A DNA stretch of 34,179 nt, from positions 1-34,179 of the forward strand of contig JALOBP010000025.1 of assembly GCA_023228295.1 (NCBI GenBank), read 5' to 3'. A program made the translations under genes and the position numbers. Positions 17,642 through 26,800 of this stretch are shown here, piece by piece (positions within the stretch are counted from its first letter, which is position 1; each line of letters begins with the position of its first letter). The notes under the pieces are model-generated. The model made no database searches. It saw only the letters and a list, made by a program, of their open reading frames with translations, and had not been told where the DNA came from. The DNA is from Methanoregula sp. (GTDB lineage: Archaea > Halobacteriota > Methanomicrobia > Methanomicrobiales > Methanospirillaceae).

Positions 17642-19834
17642 ATGAAAAATAATTTTTTGGTTCTGGCAGTCATCTGTGTTTTTCTCTCTCTGACCTCGGG
17701 ATTTCTTTTACCTCTTGCAGGTGCGGAAACTTCAGGAACCATTCATATTTCCGGAACCGTCCCCCTCTTCTGTTATAATATATCGGCTGCCGGGATCGAT
17801 TCTGACAATGCTACGATAACATGGAAAACAAATGGTGATGCGAACAGCACAGTTGGTTACGGTAAAACAACGGGCTATGGTTCAACCAGTACGGATAACC
17901 TGATGGAGACTTCCCATATCATCAGGTTGAACAATCTCTCATCAGGGACTCTCTACCACTACCAGGTCATATCGAAGACTTTTATCGGGGAGTCCTGTAC
18001 CAGTCCGGACAAAATATTCAAAACCCTGTTACCGGCCGGGACCGTCATTGCCACAGCCAGCCAGAACACAACATTTTCAGGAACCAGCGCAACCACGGTT
18101 AACGGCATCCAGCAGGTCAGTCTCAATCTTTCAACTACCTCGGGGAACACGCAGGTTTCTGAAAATACCGTTACTATCACTAATCCGGGGAACGGGTGGT
18201 CTTCACTGCAATATACCGGAACAAATGTGATCAATGATAACGGGAATGTCAGTATTGACGGTATATATGGTGTCACCATGCAGAGCGATCTGGTCACCGC
18301 GGACATGGGGGGAACTATCGGGACTGTCAGCACCGGGATAGATGTCGCACTGACCCGGCTCGTTTCCGGGGTTTCGATCGAACAGAAGGTCATCCAGGGC
18401 GCAACAGAATCCGTTGCCCATGCATTCCAGCTTGCAGCAACAAGCAGCAACCTCGATGTCACGGCTGTTGCATATACCGTCCAGTTCCAGAATACCGGGC
18501 TCCTCAATGCCAACCTTGGCCGTGCCGGCGTGACACTGGACCTGAGTGTTGACCATGCATGGGTTCTTGAAAATGCTCCGGGCGGTGACGTAAACAATGT
18601 CAGGATCCTGCGGTTTGGCGATGATGGGACAAAAGAAGTCCTCGACACACAATATGTTGGCAGTATCGGCACCATGGATAATTTCAAAGCCAGATCGCCC
18701 CGCGGACTCTCGGTCTTTGGCATGGCTGCCGTTGCTCCGGCCGGGCCACCGGTATCCGTAACTCCGACAATTGTAACTCCGACAAGCACGAGTGCCCCGG
18801 TGTATATAGGAGGAGATAACAGTGAAGGCGGAGGGCCGGCAGTCGGCCTTGTGGCCAAGCAGGAGGATCAGGAGATACCAGTTCCTGAAATACCGCCGGC
18901 CCATCCGCTCCTGGCACCGATCACAGAGGAAGGATCGACAACAACCCGGACCCTATCTGTCCCGGGATTATCCCTAACCACCACGCCTTCGGGAACTCAG
19001 ACATTCTACCTTGACACGGTACGTGCGGAACGGTCCGGAGTAACGGTTTCCATCAAAGACAATGCAATCATCATCAGCCAGCCGGACTTCACGTTGACGG
19101 TGGAAACAAGCGAGACGCCGAAAAATGAGGCGGGTCTGGTATCCGGTGCTGTCCGGAGCGTGAGGTTACACACTGCTCCAGCGTATGGGGAGACGAGTGC
19201 CGGCATGGTTTTTGTAAGTCTCGATACCCCCATGGCCGCAATTCCTGAGAATGCAGCAATCACCATCACTATTTCTGATGCCGTGAACCGTGATCTGCAG
19301 GATGCATACCGTTTGGCTGCACAGGCCAATAACCAGCAGATTGGAGACACTGCGTACAATGTCTACATTGGCAAAACCAACATGGTTACCACCGGGCCTG
19401 CGATGGTAGTCCTGACCATATCCCCTGTATGGGTTACGAATCATGGGGGGATCCCGTCAATAAGAATTGCTCATCTCTCTGATGACGGGGCACCTGCCAT
19501 ACTCATGACCGACTACACAGGATCCGATGACCGGCAGAACCTGGTCTTCCAGGGATCTTCCCCGCAGGGGTTGTCCACGTTCAGCCTGGTCAGCATGGTT
19601 GACCTGGCAGGGTCTGCACAGGCACAACCTGAAACCCCGGCGCCCGCACTATCATCCACAAATCCCTTTGACCTTATCCGGAACATTGCAGGTGACAGCG
19701 GGAGGTTTATCCTCAACAATATTGTCCTTGTCGTTGGGGGATGTATCATCCTTCTGTTGATGGTAACCGGTGTTATCATCTATGATCTACGGTCCGCGAA
19801 AAAGAAGAAACCGAACCGGAAGAAAAACCAATGA
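17642..19834 (+). CDS. Anchored surface protein: FnIII-like domain plus two PGF-pre-PGF-like modules
   Basis: 730 residues; the start directly abuts the previous stop. Signal peptide at 1-28. Residues about 45-130 are fibronectin-III-like (ATITWKTNGDANSTVGYG to SSGTLYHYQVIS). The middle contains a module with the pattern LRFGDDGTKEVLDTQY to SPRGLSVFGMAAV (about 320-365), and a second copy lies near 600-655 (IAHLSDDGAPAILMTDY to SPQGLSTFSLVSM). The same module occurs in the 280-residue protein at 21806 and, in variant form, at the end of the 1349-residue protein. A hydrophobic helix (VLVVGGCIILLLMVTGVII) and a Lys-rich tail anchor it. Many N-x-T/S sites. Ligand unknown; it likely forms one cell-surface unit with the two genes before it. 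Confidence 0.75.
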   Translation: MKNNFLVLAVICVFLSLTSGFLLPLAGAETSGTIHISGTVPLFCYNISAAGIDSDNATITWKTNGDANSTVGYGKTTGYGSTSTDNLMETSHIIRLNNLSSGTLYHYQVISKTFIGESCTSPDKIFKTLLPAGTVIATASQNTTFSGTSATTVNGIQQVSLNLSTTSGNTQVSENTVTITNPGNGWSSLQYTGTNVINDNGNVSIDGIYGVTMQSDLVTADMGGTIGTVSTGIDVALTRLVSGVSIEQKVIQGATESVAHAFQLAATSSNLDVTAVAYTVQFQNTGLLNANLGRAGVTLDLSVDHAWVLENAPGGDVNNVRILRFGDDGTKEVLDTQYVGSIGTMDNFKARSPRGLSVFGMAAVAPAGPPVSVTPTIVTPTSTSAPVYIGGDNSEGGGPAVGLVAKQEDQEIPVPEIPPAHPLLAPITEEGSTTTRTLSVPGLSLTTTPSGTQTFYLDTVRAERSGVTVSIKDNAIIISQPDFTLTVETSETPKNEAGLVSGAVRSVRLHTAPAYGETSAGMVFVSLDTPMAAIPENAAITITISDAVNRDLQDAYRLAAQANNQQIGDTAYNVYIGKTNMVTTGPAMVVLTISPVWVTNHGGIPSIRIAHLSDDGAPAILMTDYTGSDDRQNLVFQGSSPQGLSTFSLVSMVDLAGSAQAQPETPAPALSSTNPFDLIRNIAGDSGRFILNNIVLVVGGCIILLLMVTGVIIYDLRSAKKKKPNRKKNQ

Positions 19835-19855
19835 GTGTAGGCGGAAAGGGACTTC

Positions 19856-20830
19856 TCACTCTTTCCGGTCCCGGACCCTGATTCCGGCATTTCTGTTAAC
19901 AACCTCTGACAGGATGTGATGGAAAACCGAATTGAACTCGTGCAGCTTCTGTTCAATATAGATCTTTCCGTTTTCTGTCGGCGAATATACTTTGGACTTC
20001 CCCTCAATAGTCATGGAAAGATACCCCTTTTTCTTAAGTGCGTATAACTGCGTGTAGACCCTGGCCTTGGGAACCGATACATTATAGCGTTCAGAGATCC
20101 CGTTCAGGATATCGTTGCCGGATACTGGTTTCTGGAAGAAGGAAAGGATGACCGGCTCAAGTACCTTTTTCACCATTTCATTAACAACCGGCTGGGGGAG
20201 AAACGAGAGGCGTTCAAGGGGAAACGAATGATTTGCACAGGATATCAGAGACCCTTTGCTGGTGGTTACAATGACCTTGGGTATACTTTGCGAGAGTGTT
20301 TTTACCAAAGCGTCATCGTGGGTTCCGACGAACAATGCGACGATGCCGGATACCGGTATCCCGTTGTTCCGGATTGCAAGTATCAGGTCCACGGCAGCCA
20401 GGATATCCTTTTGATCATAACGGTCGGAGAAATCTACGATGAACCGGAATGGAATGGGATCTGCACACCGGTTCTTTTCCGTGTTGTCTGAAAGGTTTTT
20501 TAAGAGGGGGGCAATATCCCCGTTCTTCATCCTGCAGGTCAGGATCTTTCCCTGCTGAATCTCATTTTGGAATTTTCTGTGGGCTTTTGACCGGGAATAG
20601 GCAAAAAGCAGGTTGCACCGGGTTTCCATGTTTCTCTCGATAAACATGGTGAAGGCCTGCTCCTTGACTTCCGTGTTGTTGTACAGGAGGAGAACCGTGT
20701 CACTGAAAAAATCTTCAAGAAGCAGGGTCCGTATATCCGGGTGTGTGGCATATTCCCCGGTGTTGCCTTCCCCTTTTTCGTTCCTGTCGGTGGGAATTAC
20801 CGGGAAGTCGCCGTTTCTGTTCTTTTTTTT
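19856..20830 (-). CDS. MEDS-like sensory domain plus PadR-like winged helix, no canonical start codon
   Basis: The open frame runs from a TGA at 20833-20831 to the stop at 19856. Its first ATG is at 20647, but coding-like sequence clearly extends upstream: about 60 codons including DIRTLLLEDFFSDTVLLLYN, without any ATG, GTG or TTG. The N-terminal half (TVLLLYNNTEVKEQAFTMFI, then RCNLLFAYS) resembles MEDS domains, which bind small ligands. The C-terminal 100 residues form a winged helix (GNDILNGISERYNVSVPKAR, LKKKGYLSMTIEG) of PadR-like type. The frame is minus one relative to the receiver gene upstream, and the two join exactly at a run of nine A. It may therefore be made as a fusion with the receiver by slippage, giving 450 residues. 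Starting at 20647 would delete the first strand of the sensory domain. Confidence 0.7.
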   Translation of the reverse strand, partial: KKKNRNGDFPVIPTDRNEKGEGNTGEYATHPDIRTLLLEDFFSDTVLLLYNNTEVKEQAFTMFIERNMETRCNLLFAYSRSKAHRKFQNEIQQGKILTCRMKNGDIAPLLKNLSDNTEKNRCADPIPFRFIVDFSDRYDQKDILAAVDLILAIRNNGIPVSGIVALFVGTHDDALVKTLSQSIPKVIVTTSKGSLISCANHSFPLERLSFLPQPVVNEMVKKVLEPVILSFFQKPVSGNDILNGISERYNVSVPKARVYTQLYALKKKGYLSMTIEGKSKVYSPTENGKIYIEQKLHEFNSVFHHILSEVVNRNAGIRVRDRKE

Positions 20831-21207
20831 TCAGCAGCTTTCCGGGATAGTGCGACCTCGATTGCGGCTTTTATGTCCCTGCCCGAGAATGGTTTGATCA
20901 CGTAACCGTACGGGTTGGTATTTTTTGCCTTCTCCAGGATTGCATCGTCTGCGTAAGCAGTGGCAAATATTACCGGAATCTCCATATCCCTGCTGATAAT
21001 CCCCGCCGCTTCAAGCCCGTCCATGGTGCCCGGTATGTTGATGTCCATTAACACGACATCGGGTGCATGTTCGCGGGCTGAAGCGATCGCCTCGTCGCCG
21101 CTGCCGGCGGTATACAGGGGAGAATAATGCATCGCCTCAAGTGTATTTACGATATCCTTTCGGACGATCGCTTCATCTTCAACAACAAGGATTGTTACAG
21201 CGTTCAT
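20797..21207 (-). CDS. Response-regulator receiver protein
   Basis: 136 residues from the ATG at 21207, which has GGAGG about 6 bases before it. It is a single receiver domain: acidic pair E10/D11, phospho-acceptor Asp 55 (VVLMDINIPG), Thr in IFATAY, and Lys in GYVIKPFS. The reading ends with KAAEKKRTETATSR. There is no output domain in this frame, but the A9 run (T9 on the plus strand at 20823-20831) lies inside the last codons, and a one-base backward slip there continues into the MEDS-like/winged-helix frame. The two kinases at 22681 and 23832 are candidate partners. A longer in-frame extension to 21510 lacks coding character. Confidence 0.9.
   Translation of the reverse strand: MNAVTILVVEDEAIVRKDIVNTLEAMHYSPLYTAGSGDEAIASAREHAPDVVLMDINIPGTMDGLEAAGIISRDMEIPVIFATAYADDAILEKAKNTNPYGYVIKPFSGRDIKAAIEVALSRKAAEKKRTETATSR
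20823..20831 (-). other. Nine-A run, possible -1 slippage site
   Basis: In the sense strand the codons read GAA AAA AAA AGA. The run contains the A-AAA-AAA type slippery pattern. A -1 shift, or transcript slippage, here joins the receiver frame to the downstream regulator frame. I saw no strong stimulatory hairpin just after it. Confidence 0.5.
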
Positions 21208-21805
21208 TCGGAACCTCCTTTGGGTAAAAAGATGAGCGCCAGGCTTTTTTTGAAATATTCCGTACGTGTCATCACTCACCCGTCCTGTCCGATCCTGGTG
21301 CAGGTATCCCCGGGACGTTTCCCGGGTTCCCTGTATGCAGTATTCTTCCGGTAAACACGGTTGTCCGGAAAAATCCCCGCGGGATAATCTTCCGGGAATG
21401 CGAACGATTCTGCATGGATGAATTTTTATTTTTCCGGTGTCCGGTAATGATTGGAAGTCGTTGTGCACTATTAATAATTGCGGTTTAATCCCGGGGCCCG
21501 GCCTATGCAAAAAGGGATCGATCGTATGCTGTGTTCCGGCTGCGCAATCGGCTGTATTTTTGTCATTTTTTTATAGTTTTCTCTCTGGATTTTTTTGTTC
21601 AAATTTTGAACCATCGCCATACCTCCAAGTATCTTCAAAACTTTTTATGTTAAGATCAAAAAATGGCCAAAGGACCGGTGCGTAAAAATTAATATCTTAA
21701 TTTTTTTTGCATTCCTCTCCGCCATGGTGACGATCTCCGCAGCAGCGTTAGTAATAATTTTTTTTTATTTACCATAATTGTCGTGCAGCATCCTGGGGAT
21801 AACTG
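21208..21805. other. Long divergent intergenic region
   Basis: About 600 bases between the receiver gene (minus) and the mini surface protein gene (plus). It holds minus-strand TATA-like stretches near 21420-21440, the palindrome at 21597-21612, a plus-strand TATA-like CTTTTTATG at 21641, and T-runs. A weakly coding frame at 21437-21685 is not convincing. The long, A/T-run-rich character matches the region upstream of 15542. Confidence 0.5.
21597..21612. promoter_or_regulatory. Second copy of the palindromic element, GTTCAAATTTTGAACC
   Basis: Differs from the element at 15454-15470 at one central base (A for G) over the shared GTTC...GAACC span. It lies about 30 bases before a TATA-like sequence facing the gene at 21806. 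A putative operator between divergent genes. Confidence 0.55.
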
Positions 21806-22648
21806 ATGAAAAAATGTAACCACATCGTTGTTCTGATTGCAATGCTGATTCTCATGAATATTCCTGCGGTGGCGGGAACAACACTCTGTCTCAATACTTC
21901 CGGATGTATTCCAGCAAATAATTATACGTCTATTCAGTCAGCAATCAACGCGGCAAGCAAAAGTACCATCGATCCCATTAGCGTCGGTCCCGGGCTTTAC
22001 GACGAACGCATCGTCATAAACCTGTCCGCATCCTCCGAACCGGTCAAACTCAACATGAGCGTCAGCAAAGAATGGGTTGATGCCCATGGCGGGATCTCTG
22101 CCATAAAAGCCATCCGGTATTCCGATGACGGGAACCCCATGGTGGTGCTTGAGACCAACTACCTCTTCACCGCCGGCGTCCCGGCAATGTGCTACTTCGA
22201 GATCATCTCGCCCCATGGGTGCTCGATCTTCGGCATCGCCGCTGTATCAGCAGTGCCTGTGTCTGCTGTACAATCTGTCTCATATTCACCGCAAGACTCG
22301 TACGAGTGTTATGGTGCCGACAGTGACAACAGCCCGTCTGCCGCTGGCAGCAAGGTACAGAAAGCACCCTTGGAGGAACCGGCGGCAAAAACCACCGGAG
22401 CGATAGAGCCGGCAGCATCACCGGCCCCGCAGATTTCGCGGCCCGCTCAGCTGGCTCCCCCGGAATCCCCGCCCGCAGAGGCAGAATCCGCCCCGCAAGC
22501 CGGAGCAAATCCCGTGTCCGGGATCCTGAACCAGGTAATGGGTGTCATCCTCTCCAATATCGTGGAAATTGCCTGCGGGATCGTCCTTGCTATTACATTA
22601 TGTGCCTCGGCCTTATGGATTGATGACCAGAGACGATGGAAGCCCTGA
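21806..22648 (+). CDS. Mini surface protein: truncated beta-helix start joined to a PGF-pre-PGF-like module
   Basis: 280 residues. The signal peptide (1-24) is followed by NNYTSIQSAINAASKS and GPGLYDERIVIN, the classic opening of NosD/pectate-lyase-like beta-helix surface proteins. After only about 45 residues the sequence jumps into the module VSKEWVDAHGGISAIKAIRY to SPHGCSIFGIAAV, also found in the 730-residue protein. A Pro/Ala/Glu-rich stalk and a C-terminal membrane helix (NIVEIACGIVLAITLCASAL) follow. The whole beta-helix body seems to be missing, as if deleted in frame. It may be a functional short anchor protein or a relic. It is divergent from the receiver/winged-helix genes. Confidence 0.75.
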   Translation: MKKCNHIVVLIAMLILMNIPAVAGTTLCLNTSGCIPANNYTSIQSAINAASKSTIDPISVGPGLYDERIVINLSASSEPVKLNMSVSKEWVDAHGGISAIKAIRYSDDGNPMVVLETNYLFTAGVPAMCYFEIISPHGCSIFGIAAVSAVPVSAVQSVSYSPQDSYECYGADSDNSPSAAGSKVQKAPLEEPAAKTTGAIEPAASPAPQISRPAQLAPPESPPAEAESAPQAGANPVSGILNQVMGVILSNIVEIACGIVLAITLCASALWIDDQRRWKP

Positions 22649-22680
22649 ACCCGTGTCTCTCATTTTTCCGGTTTTTTCAC

Positions 22681-23736
22681 TCACAATTCCGGAGCCGGGG
22701 TTGCTTCACCCGCTGATAAAATAGATCGGTACCGCACGTCCGGGACCGTGATCTCGAACCGCACCCCTTTCCCGGCAAACCCTGTCTCCTGGATCGTGAT
22801 GCCGGTAATGGACAGGATCTCGCGGATCAGGTAGAGGCCAAGGCCGGTATTTTTCCCTTTTCCCCGGATAAAGATATGCTCTTTCTCTGCAGCGGGAATG
22901 CCCACCCCGTCGTCTTCGTACAGGAGGATGAGGTCGCCGCCGCTCTTCATGGCCGAGATCTTTACCGTGGTGATATGCCTGTTGCCGTGCCGGATGGTAT
23001 TGTCGAGAAGGTTGTAAAAGACCTTCAGGAGCAGGGGATCAGAAAAGATCTCGATCTCATCAATGCCCTCGAGCGTAAGGTTGATTATTCCGGCCGGCTG
23101 GAGGGATGCAGCCTTCCGGATTACCGAGGTAACCTGCTGCCAGTACGGCTTCTGGATCCCGATCCTCTCGTAGTCCTCGATGAACTGGATCTGTTCCCGG
23201 ATCATGCCAAGGATGAGCTGCTGCTTGGTCATGTAATCGATGATGGTGGAATCATCGGTATGTGCCCTCACCAGCTCAGCATAGCCCTGGAGTCCGGCAA
23301 TCTTGTTGAGAAGGTCGTGGCGCGAGATGGCAGAGAAGAGCTGCAGGTTCCGTTCAGACTGCCGTCGCTGGACGGCGAGGTGGACTTTGTGGGTGAGATC
23401 GGAGAACGGTGTGTCGAGATTATCTCCCTTCCGCAGGAAGAACATGGCACCGGCATTCAGTGCATCGATCACCACGTCTTCCGGCCCGGCCCCGGTCAGC
23501 ATTATGAATGGGGTCGGATCACCCTTTGCCTTGAGTTCTTTTAACAGGTCAAGGCCGCTCATGATCGGCATGTCATAGTCCGCGATAATTGCATCGTAGC
23601 GTCGCTCGGTGAGAGCATTGAGGGCGCTTTTTGCCGACCGGCAGGTATCGACCGAGAACACACCGGAGCGCTCAAGGTACAGTTTTGCCACTTCCAGCAG
23701 ATCTGGCTCATCATCAACAAGAAGCACGGAAATCAT
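22681..23736 (-). CDS. Receiver-histidine kinase (REC-HisKA-like-HATPase)
   Basis: 351 residues, cytosolic with no membrane segment. The N-terminal receiver (1-120) has acidic residues D8/D9/E10 and phospho-acceptor Asp 53 (IADYDMP). The dimerisation/phospho-acceptor helix carries His 140 in AISRHDLLNKIAGLQGY, of the archaeal HisKA-like type. The ATPase has the N box FYNLLDNTIRHG, the G1 box EDDGVGIP and a second glycine box GKNTGLGLYLI. Placing the receiver before the kinase is common in methanogens and implies the receiver tunes the kinase rather than carrying its output. A likely promoter lies at 23796-23809. It is a shorter paralogue of the next gene. Confidence 0.9.
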   Translation of the reverse strand: MISVLLVDDEPDLLEVAKLYLERSGVFSVDTCRSAKSALNALTERRYDAIIADYDMPIMSGLDLLKELKAKGDPTPFIMLTGAGPEDVVIDALNAGAMFFLRKGDNLDTPFSDLTHKVHLAVQRRQSERNLQLFSAISRHDLLNKIAGLQGYAELVRAHTDDSTIIDYMTKQQLILGMIREQIQFIEDYERIGIQKPYWQQVTSVIRKAASLQPAGIINLTLEGIDEIEIFSDPLLLKVFYNLLDNTIRHGNRHITTVKISAMKSGGDLILLYEDDGVGIPAAEKEHIFIRGKGKNTGLGLYLIREILSITGITIQETGFAGKGVRFEITVPDVRYRSILSAGEATPAPEL

Positions 23737-23795
23737 ATCAATTCACGGTGGGAAAACCTGCACAGTATATCGGCAAAGTACCAATAGTTTCATTC

Positions 23796-23809
23796 TTTAT
23801 TATTTAATG
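23796..23809 (-). promoter_or_regulatory. TATA-like box for the 351-residue kinase
   Basis: On the minus strand CATTAAATAATAAA, about 60 bases from the ATG at 23736, in an AT-rich 95-base gap between the two kinase genes. Confidence 0.45.
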
Positions 23810-23831
23810 TTTATCTATTTTTGGATGGTCA

Positions 23832-26800
23832 TTATGTGGGTTTTACATGAAATTTTCCAATTGGGACTGAAATCTCAAATCGTGCGCCCGTACCCGGTGT
23901 TCCCGTCTCTTCCACGGTGATGCCGGTGATGCTGAGGATCTCCCGGGCTAAAAAGAGACCAAACCTGCCGCTCCCCTTCCCTACATTCTTGTTGAAGATC
24001 TTCTCCTTGTTCTCTGGTAAAATGCCAATCCCGTTATCCTCGACAACCAGCCGGAAGCCGGAGGGTGAGGGTTTTCCATGGATACGGATCTTTGTTACTT
24101 TTTCCCCATGTATCGCAGCATTTTCAAGCAGGCAGTACATGACTTTTCCCAGCATCGGGTCGGCATAGACCGTAAGGCCCGGTATTTCATTCTCAACCGC
24201 CACCGCATCCAGTTCAAGCATCTTTTGTGCCCCCTCAAGTACCCTGGAGATCTCCTGCCATACCGGTGTCTTGACACCAAGATTCTCGTACTCCTTGGTG
24301 AACTCAATCTGCAGCCTGATTGCCGTTGCCGAGGTCTCCGCCCGGGTCAGGTACTCGAGCATGTCCGGATCGCGGGTGGATCCTTTGGCCAGTTCGATAT
24401 AGCCCATCACGCCGGTCAGTTTGTTCTTGATGTCATGGCGGGTGATGCTTGAGAGGAGGTTGAGCTTCCGGTTTGCCTGTTCAAGAGCGCTTGCTTCAAA
24501 AGCACGGGTTGTAATTTCGCGGGCATACATCCGGAACCGTTTATCCTCAGGATCATACGTGAGCGTCACGCCAAAGAGGGCAGTCCCGATCCGCACATCG
24601 CGGTAAACCGGGGTAGCGCTCCCGGTAGTGAGGGCCGAAACGAGTGTATCGAAATCATCCGGGATGAATGCGGCAGGGTCCGGTGGCATTCCCATGGCTT
24701 TTAACACGGTGCGGCTTGCAGGATTTGCATAGGAGATTTCCCGGTCCATGGCAATCTCGATCACCGGGTCCGGGTTCAACTCCGCAAAGCGGGCAAGGTG
24801 ACGTGACTGCCATTCTTCCCGGTCCTGTGTTGTGCGATCATGGACAATCGCGATAAGCCGCTCTTTTCCTTTCACACGGGCAGGGATAATGGTCATGTCT
24901 GACGGGAACTGGTGGCCATCTTTTTTCCGGTGGGTCCAGCGGAATGCCTGCACATGTCCTTCATGTGCAAGCCGGATATATTCCGCTGCAGGAGTGGCCG
25001 AAGCCGTGCTCCCGGGTTGTTCGGGTGCGAAGATCTGGTCTGGTGTCTTTCCGATAATCTCATTGCGGCTGTACCCGAACTGGCGTTCCGCAGCCGGGTT
25101 GCAGTCAATGAAGCGGTCGCTCATGATAAAGATCGCATCGGCAGATTTCTCGAAGATGGCCCGGTATCTCCCTTCGCTCTCGCGCAGGGCCCGTTCTGCC
25201 ATTTTACGTTCTGTGATTGGCCGTGTGGTTGTGACAATTCCGTTAATAATCGGGATATCTGACAGGTTGAGCGCAACCGATTCCACGTCAACAGTGTGCC
25301 CGTCCGCATGCCGGATCCGGTATTCAGTCGGGGAACCGGGATCTGTCCTGCTGAAAACCTTATCCATGGTATTCCTGACGGTGTCCCGGTCATCAGGATC
25401 CACAAATTCGAAGGGATCCCTGCCGATCACGTCGGCCGGGTCATATCCGGTGATGCGCAGGGTTGATGGGGAGCTGTACGCGATAAACCCGTCGCGGTCA
25501 ATGATGCGGATCATATCGGATGAGTTCTGGGTCAGGTTCCGGAACCGCTCCTCGCTCTCCCGCTGCTCTTTTTCCATCTGCTTCCGGTGTGTGATGTCCT
25601 CTCCTGAGAAGATGATGCCCGATATGGTTGAATCCGCCTCTTTGATGGCCGTATTATAGAAGGCAAGGATCCGTTCCTCCCCGCTTTTTGTGAGGACGCT
25701 GTTCTCGTGATAGGCAGCAGGTTCGGTCTCCCCGTTTACAATCTGTTCAAATACCCTCTTCACATCCACCCTGGCGCATTCAGGCAGGCATACATCGAGC
25801 CAGTTCCTGCCGATCAGTTCCTCTTCGGAATAACCCAGGATCTCACAGCCTTTCCGGTTGATGAGGGTGATCTTTCCGGAAGGATCCGTGACTGCCAGCA
25901 TCACGGCGGCGGTATTCAGGTACTGCTGCGCCCGGTCGCGTTCGGTTTTCAGGATCTCCTGAGTCCTGACACGTTCAGTGATATCGGTAATAAATCCATA
26001 GAACAACCGCACATTACCGCCGTCGTCAACCACCCGGTGGATTAAGACCTCGACCGGCACGCGGCTGTTATCCTTGCGGATATATTCCGTCTCGTACCGC
26101 TGGGGGATACCGGTCTGCGAGAGTTCCTCGATCGCCTTCATTTCGCGGTCCAGGTACTCCGGTGGCGTGATCCCAATCCAGGTTTTTTCATGAAGTTCGG
26201 AATCCGTGTACCCGAGAAGATTGCACAGGGCCGGGTTCACGATCCCAAAACCGCCCCCTGGATAGGAGATCGCGAACGGCTGGGACGAGTGTTCGAGCAC
26301 TTCAGCAAGGAACCCTGCCCGCTCTTCGCTGCCGGCAAGTGCTTTCTCGGCATGTGTCCTTTTGGCCTGCTCATCGAGTATGTCGAGGGCAAACGAGATA
26401 TCCATGGAGATCTCTTCGAGAATGGCGATCCCGGGTTCGGTAAAAAAGTTCTTCCGGGACGCATAGAGCATGTACGCTCCTACCACCTCCCCATGGAGCC
26501 TGAAGGGGAACGCTGCTGAAGACAGGTAACCCCGTTTTTGCGCTTCCTCCCGCCACTGCTCCGAACGGGAGTCATTTTCGATATCATTGCTGACGGCATA
26601 TCGTCCATCGAGAAGTGCGGTTCCGGTCTGCCCCTGGATTTTCTCATCACTCGTGGCATTGATCTCTATGTCATCAGGGTGATCATCCTCATGCCCGGCA
26701 TGGGCGACAGGACGAAAAATCTGCAACTCACGATCGAGCAGTCCCACCCATGCCATCCGGAAATGGCCATAATCAACGAATATCCGGCAGATCTCCTCAA

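Noticed and set aside
21208..21510. N-terminal extension of the receiver protein
   Set aside because: The receiver fold starts at the ATG at 21207, which has a strong Shine-Dalgarno; the extension has no coding character.
21437..21685. Small frame with a hydrophobic middle in the divergent intergenic region
   Set aside because: Its hydrophobic part comes from T-runs, it spans the palindrome, and it has no Shine-Dalgarno.
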